Positions 5,545 through 9,601 of a stretch of DNA of 9,601 nucleotides are shown in pieces. The DNA comes from Planctomycetota bacterium (GTDB taxonomy: Bacteria > Planctomycetota > Brocadiia > Brocadiales > Brocadiaceae): the NCBI GenBank assembly GCA_023261465.1, contig JAHFOW010000044.1:1-9601 (forward strand), given 5' to 3'. Under the pieces are notes generated by a model that saw only the letters and a list, made by a program, of their open reading frames with translations, made no database searches and was not told where the DNA came from. The stretch's first letter is position 1, and each line of letters opens with the position of its first letter. The translations under genes and the position numbers were made by a program.

Positions 5545-7263
5545 ATGATTCAGGAGCTCTACATAACCAATTTTGTATTGATAGACAAAGTTACCCTTGA
5601 TCTCAAAGAGGGGCTTAACGTATTTAGCGGCGCAACCGGCGTGGGAAAATCAATGGTGATTGGAGCGCTCAACTTTATTCTGGGTGGACGGGTAAGTTCT
5701 GATATTGTACGGAGCGGCAAGGATGAGGCTACGGTAATCGGAAAATTTTACGTTAAAGATAAGCAGGTTTTAAATCAGGTAAAGAAGGTATCAAATAATA
5801 ATGATTTTGAAGAAGATATCTTACTTCAAAGAAGTATTGACACCCACGGACGGAGCAAGTGCCGTTTAAATGACGTCCCTATTACCGTAACCACGCTCAA
5901 GGAAATTGGAGAAATACTGGTTAACATTCATGGGCAACACGAGCATGAGACCTTGTTACACGGGATTAATCAACTCTATATCCTGGATGATTTCGGCGGA
6001 ATCGCGCCTTTACGAGATGAATTTTCTGAAATATACAAACAGTTGACGGAAAAAATAAAATTGCGTGATACGCTGAGAAATAACCAGCAGGAACGAATTC
6101 AGAAGATAGACCTGTATTCTTTTCAGATTGATGAAATAAACAAGGCTAATCTCAAATCGGGAGAAATCGAAGAACTCGAAAAGGAAAGAAATATTTTAGG
6201 CAACGCCGGGAAAATATATAGCGCCGTTTCCTCCTGCTATGCACAACTCTACGAATCTTCTGAGGCTGTTACTGAAAAACTAAAATCCGTTGTCAGGGAT
6301 TTGCAATCCGTTGCAAAACTTGATGATGCATTAATGAAGATATCCGAGGTTTGCAGCCAGTCGCTTTATCAGGTAGAAGATGTGGCCTTTTCTCTGGGTA
6401 AATACAGGGACGGATTTAACTATGACCCTCAAAGACTAGAATATATTGAAGATCGGCTGAATACTATCAGGAAGTTAAAATCGAAATATGGAAACACGGT
6501 CGAAGGGATTTTGTCTTACTGTGACGAAGTATCATTAAAACTAAAACAGATTTCCGGAGAAGGTGCTATGTCGGAGCAGGTAGATGCGGAAATACGGCTA
6601 CTATCGGGCGTACTTAATAATAAAGGTAGTGAATTGACACGAAGACGTATTTCAACTGCCGATACGTTGGCGCCTTTGATAAATGAAGAACTTCATAGCC
6701 TTGGTATGCCGCATGGGAGGTTCTGTGTTCAAATCACATCTCCCTTTCAGCTCAATCATGACGATTGTGATGTATCCGACGCACGTAGCTTTGGCTTTGA
6801 TCAGGTGGAGTTCCTTATTTCGCCAAATCCCGGCGAGGATTTAAAGCCTTTGAGGAAGATCGCCTCTGGCGGTGAAATTTCACGGGTTATGCTGGCGCTC
6901 AAGCACCAGTTGGCAAAGGTGGATAGAACGCCTGTGTTGGTATTTGACGAAATTGATGCCAATATCGGCGGGAGAATGGGGGAGGTCATTGGTGAAAAAC
7001 TCAGCAGCATTGCGCGGTCACATCAGGTTATTTGCATTACCCATCTTCCGCAGATTGCAAGTTATGCGGATGAACAATGGAAGGTGAATAAGATAGTAAA
7101 AAACGACAAAACATATTCCACCATTGAAAATTTGTCAGGCGAGGGGCGTCTTGAAGAAATTGCAGATATGATTAGAGGGAGTGAAAAAACGGATATCACC
7201 CGCAAACAAGCGCAGGAAATGTTGCGGGATGCAAAAAGAAAAATTAAAAGCAAAACACAATAA
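5545..7263 (+). CDS. recN: DNA repair protein RecN, 572 aa
   Basis: RecN is an SMC-like ATPase that binds and tethers DNA ends in recombinational repair of double-strand breaks. The ATPase head is split. The N-terminal half carries the family start (IQELYITNFVLID), a Walker A GATGVGKS (29-36) and GQHEHE (130-135). A middle coiled-coil part (about 155-400) is rich in charged heptads. The C-terminal half has ABC signature SGGEISR (from 441) and Walker B PVLVFDEIDANIGGR (from 463), followed by the switch region THLPQIASYAD. The ATG at 5545 is chosen because the family N-terminus begins there. An earlier in-frame TTG at 5488 adds residues without family similarity. No convincing ribosome-binding site precedes 5545, so translation may be weak or regulated. 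The Walker A differs from the common GETGAGKS (Ala for Glu, Val for Ala); the essential G-K-S residues are intact. Confidence 0.96.
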   Translation: MIQELYITNFVLIDKVTLDLKEGLNVFSGATGVGKSMVIGALNFILGGRVSSDIVRSGKDEATVIGKFYVKDKQVLNQVKKVSNNNDFEEDILLQRSIDTHGRSKCRLNDVPITVTTLKEIGEILVNIHGQHEHETLLHGINQLYILDDFGGIAPLRDEFSEIYKQLTEKIKLRDTLRNNQQERIQKIDLYSFQIDEINKANLKSGEIEELEKERNILGNAGKIYSAVSSCYAQLYESSEAVTEKLKSVVRDLQSVAKLDDALMKISEVCSQSLYQVEDVAFSLGKYRDGFNYDPQRLEYIEDRLNTIRKLKSKYGNTVEGILSYCDEVSLKLKQISGEGAMSEQVDAEIRLLSGVLNNKGSELTRRRISTADTLAPLINEELHSLGMPHGRFCVQITSPFQLNHDDCDVSDARSFGFDQVEFLISPNPGEDLKPLRKIASGGEISRVMLALKHQLAKVDRTPVLVFDEIDANIGGRMGEVIGEKLSSIARSHQVICITHLPQIASYADEQWKVNKIVKNDKTYSTIENLSGEGRLEEIADMIRGSEKTDITRKQAQEMLRDAKRKIKSKTQ

Positions 7264-7331
7264 TTCTTAGCCACGAATTTAAAAGAATCGACACAAATAC
7301 AAAAATCAATGAGAATTAAAGGAATACTATA

Positions 7332-8099
7332 ATGATGGAACGATTACAAAAAGTATTAGCAGAGGCAGGACTCGGTTCACGCCGTGCGTGTGAAAGAATT
7401 ATTGAAGCCGGGCGGGTAACGGTAGACGGGAAACGGGTTACTACTTTGGGTACTACGGTTGACCCGGATAAAAACAATATTTGTGTTAATGGCGAAGCAG
7501 TCAAAAAACAGCGAAAGATATATTTTTTACTGAATAAACCTAAAGGTTATGTGTGTACCAACAGTGATGAATTGGACCGGATAAAGGCAATTGACATATT
7601 AGACAATGTAACACAAAGAGTCTATACTATCGGACGGTTGGACAAAGAAAGTGAAGGTCTGGTTATTTTAACCAATGATGGTGATTTTTCAAACAAACTA
7701 TCTCATCCGAAATATGAGATAAGTAAGACATATTATGTGGAAGTAGATGGATATTTGACCGATGAAGCAGTAAAGGCCTTAGAATCCGGTATCTGGCTTT
7801 CTTTTGGCAAGACACGGCCGGTAAGGGTTAAGAATGTACGCAAGGGAAGCAAAAGAAGTAAATTTGAGATGGTATTGAAGGAAGGCAAAAACAGGGAGAT
7901 TCGCAGGATGCTCACCGATTGTGGATATAAGGTACGTATCCTGAGGAGGACAAAAATTGGGACTTTGTTTGACCATGATTTAAAAATAGGAAAATATCGG
8001 AAATTGACAGACCGTGAAATAGCACAATTATGTGAATTGGCAGAAAAGACAACCTTGAAGGAGAAAGGCGATAGTTTACTACAGAGTGTGAAAAGGTAG
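7332..8099 (+). CDS. rluB: 23S rRNA pseudouridine synthase, RluB/RsuA type, 255 aa
   Basis: This enzyme converts a uridine in 23S rRNA to pseudouridine (U2605 in E. coli numbering, if truly RluB). An S4 RNA-binding domain occupies residues about 3-60 (RLQKVLAEAGLGSRR...VTVDGKRV). The catalytic domain starts at LLNKPKGYVCT (66-76). It contains the nucleophile motif GRLDKESEGL with Asp104, and the conserved EGKNREIRRM segment (about 184-193). The ATG at 7332 has AAAGGA (7318-7323) 8 nt upstream; the ATG at 7335 is spaced less well. There are 68 nt after recN and 25 nt before thiC, so it is probably co-transcribed with both. RluB is preferred over RsuA and RluE/F because of length and position-specific motifs, with moderate certainty about the exact target base. 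Confidence 0.9.
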   Translation: MMERLQKVLAEAGLGSRRACERIIEAGRVTVDGKRVTTLGTTVDPDKNNICVNGEAVKKQRKIYFLLNKPKGYVCTNSDELDRIKAIDILDNVTQRVYTIGRLDKESEGLVILTNDGDFSNKLSHPKYEISKTYYVEVDGYLTDEAVKALESGIWLSFGKTRPVRVKNVRKGSKRSKFEMVLKEGKNREIRRMLTDCGYKVRILRRTKIGTLFDHDLKIGKYRKLTDREIAQLCELAEKTTLKEKGDSLLQSVKR

Positions 8100-8124
8100 A
8101 AAATATAAAAAGATCGAGGAAAAT

Positions 8125-9399
8125 ATGACGCAGCTACTGCAGGCCAGACAAAATATTATTACCCGGGAGATGAGACAAGTTGCAAAGGACGAAGGTCTCG
8201 ATCCTGAATACATCAGATCACGTATTGCCGAAGGCAAGATTATTATACCGGTAAACAAAAAGAGAAAAGCTACAACGGTTTGTGGTATTGGCGTTGGTCT
8301 CAAAACAAAGGTCAATGCCAATATCGGAACTTCTGCCGATTACGCAGATATTGCAACCGAGTTGGAAAAATTGCAGGTGTTGGAAGAGGCAGGCGCCGAC
8401 GCCGTCATGGATCTGAGCACGGGTGGAGATTTACGGGTAATACGGAAGAAGATTATAGAGAGGGCTACCATTACCGTCGGCAGTGTGCCGATTTATGAAG
8501 CAGCCGTTAAAGCCGTTCAACGCAAGCAATCAATTGTCGATATGACAGCAAAAGACATGCTCGATGCGATACAGTTACACTGTGAGGATGGAGTGGATTT
8601 TATTACCGTCCATTGTGGGGCGACAAAGGGTGTTCTTAAGCATCTGAAGGAAAATAAACGCATTTGTGGTGTGGTAAGCCGTGGCGGGACTTTTCTGGTT
8701 GAATGGATGATCCACAAGGGTCTGGAAAATCCGTTGTATGAGCATTACGACGATATCCTGGCTATAGCAAGGGAGTATGATGTCACTATGAGTTTGGGGG
8801 ACGCCTTGCGGCCCGGCGCGCTGGCTGATGCATTTGATCGTGCCCAGGTTTATGAATTAAATGTGCTTGCCGAACTTGCGCAGAGGGCGCTGGAAGCCGG
8901 TGTACAGGTTATGGTCGAAGGGCCGGGACATGTGCCCTTGAATCAAATAACGGCGCAGGTCCAGTTACAAAAGGAACTCTGCAAGGGTGTACCCTTCTAT
9001 GTGCTTGGTCCAATTGTTACTGATGTAGCGCCCGGATATGACCACATTACCTCTGCTATTGGTGGCGCTATTGCCGCATCGGCAGGGGCAGATATTTTGT
9101 GTTATGTGACTCCAACGGAACATTTGAGTTTGCCTAGTCCTGCTGATGTAAGGAGTGGTGTAATGGCCGCTCGGATTGCCGCCCATGCTGCTGATATTGC
9201 AAAAGGAGTTAAATCTGCATGGGAGTGGGATAAGAAGATGTCGCAATTCAGGAAAAAAAGGGATTGGAATGGGCAATTTAACACGTGCATTGACCCTCTG
9301 GTTGCCAGAAGTATCCGTGATAAGGGCCGTCCTCAAAATGAGGAGGTCTGTTCCATGTGCGCCGAATATTGCGTATTTAAAATTAGTGATAAGACATAA
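8125..9399 (+). CDS. thiC: phosphomethylpyrimidine synthase ThiC, short form, 424 aa
   Basis: ThiC is a radical-SAM enzyme that rearranges 5-aminoimidazole ribotide into HMP phosphate, the pyrimidine half of thiamine. It has the (beta/alpha)8 core with the expected motifs: DLSTGGDL, GGTFLVEWM, SLGDALRPG, VEGPGHVPL (metal ligand His269), GPIVTDVAPGYDHITSAIGG (from about 296) and TPTEHL with the second metal ligand His333. The 64-residue distance between the two His agrees with characterised ThiC. The C-terminal iron-sulfur motif is C409-x2-C412-x3-C416. The length is that of the short bacterial/archaeal form, which lacks the extra N-terminal domain of the roughly 630-aa proteobacterial enzyme. 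GAGGA lies about 5 nt before the ATG. The 25-nt gap after rluB holds no TPP riboswitch, so control must come from an upstream promoter or lie elsewhere. Confidence 0.97.
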   Translation: MTQLLQARQNIITREMRQVAKDEGLDPEYIRSRIAEGKIIIPVNKKRKATTVCGIGVGLKTKVNANIGTSADYADIATELEKLQVLEEAGADAVMDLSTGGDLRVIRKKIIERATITVGSVPIYEAAVKAVQRKQSIVDMTAKDMLDAIQLHCEDGVDFITVHCGATKGVLKHLKENKRICGVVSRGGTFLVEWMIHKGLENPLYEHYDDILAIAREYDVTMSLGDALRPGALADAFDRAQVYELNVLAELAQRALEAGVQVMVEGPGHVPLNQITAQVQLQKELCKGVPFYVLGPIVTDVAPGYDHITSAIGGAIAASAGADILCYVTPTEHLSLPSPADVRSGVMAARIAAHAADIAKGVKSAWEWDKKMSQFRKKRDWNGQFNTCIDPLVARSIRDKGRPQNEEVCSMCAEYCVFKISDKT

Positions 9400-9415
9400 A
9401 ACAAGGAGAATTCCT

Positions 9416-9601
9416 ATGCCGGTAATAGAAGAAAGGGTAAGTACTCTTGAACAAGTATTAGAAAAGTTTATTACGAGTGTAGGCATTGAGTTTAACAAAC
9501 TGTACAACTCCCAAATGCGCACGGAGTCGGAACTCAGGGAATTTAAGGATGAGATATCTGTTTTTAAAGATGAAATGAAGGATTTTAAAAACGAGATGCT
9601 G
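9416..9601 (+). CDS. coiled-coil protein, 5' part only (62 residues in window)
   Basis: An ATG at 9416 has a perfect AAGGAG (9403-9408) at 7-nt spacing and opens a frame that runs off the window end. The visible 62 residues are highly charged and helical. Residues about 6-35 form one amphipathic helix (EERVSTLEQVLEKFI...). After it come 7-residue units FKDEISV / FKDEMKD / FKNEML, a tandem heptad coiled coil. No signal peptide is seen. It starts 16 nt after thiC and is probably in the same transcript. The family cannot be decided without the rest; I recall similar N-terminal coiled coils on proteins with a C-terminal nuclease-like domain, but nothing here shows that. Confidence 0.75.
   Translation, partial: MPVIEERVSTLEQVLEKFITSVGIEFNKLYNSQMRTESELREFKDEISVFKDEMKDFKNEML

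Noticed and set aside
8965..9522. A 185-aa minus-strand frame overlapping thiC.
   Set aside because: It is a shadow frame of a clear thiC gene, with no family features on the minus strand.

Overview
The window is a low-GC bacterial chromosome segment. The gene content fits a planctomycete of the anammox type (Brocadiales: Brocadia/Jettenia/Kuenenia-like). That placement is an inference from remembered family resemblance: a short thiC, a RecN with a GATG-type P-loop, a TPR-only lipoprotein-like protein, and a small conserved hypothetical. It is not proven by the sequence.

Left part (1-1800). The region looks like the end of an integron cassette array. A right-hand attC half with a GTTAGGT box lies at 1-56. 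It is followed by one cassette carrying a DUF2971 gene (143-1081), and then by a complete attC-like site (1087-1218). That site has an ATCTAAC left box, a GTTATGT right box, equal 5-nt spacers, a 13-bp perfect stem and extra bases on one arm only. Beyond it are a possible 36-codon membrane ORF (1267-1377), a 154-bp element bounded by inverted repeats (1335-1488), and a 92-aa conserved hypothetical gene with a good ribosome-binding site (1522-1800).

Middle (1801-5105). About 400 nt without a gene ends in a strong sigma70-type promoter. This drives a bacteriohemerythrin (TTG start, 2208-2615) that has Gln in place of one iron-ligand His. Convergent to it is a 579-aa exported TPR protein with about 15 repeats (2653-4392, minus strand). 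Its own promoter fires away from a 700-nt spacer that holds two kinds of dispersed palindromic repeat and the relic of a third copy.

Right part (4954-9601). A TTGACA-17-TATATT promoter precedes five plus-strand genes that probably form one transcription unit: a stand-alone MetRS beta / tRNA-binding-domain protein, recN (DNA repair), an RluB-type 23S rRNA pseudouridine synthase, thiC (thiamine pyrimidine synthesis), and the start of a coiled-coil protein cut by the window end. These are housekeeping functions without an obvious shared pathway. The gaps after recN are 68, 25 and 16 nt. thiC has no room for its own TPP riboswitch.

The most unusual signals are the cassette/attC structure with its 5'-compromised DUF2971 gene, the His-to-Gln change in the hemerythrin iron site, and the cluster of palindromic repeats. 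I see no CRISPR array, tRNA, rRNA or complete insertion sequence.
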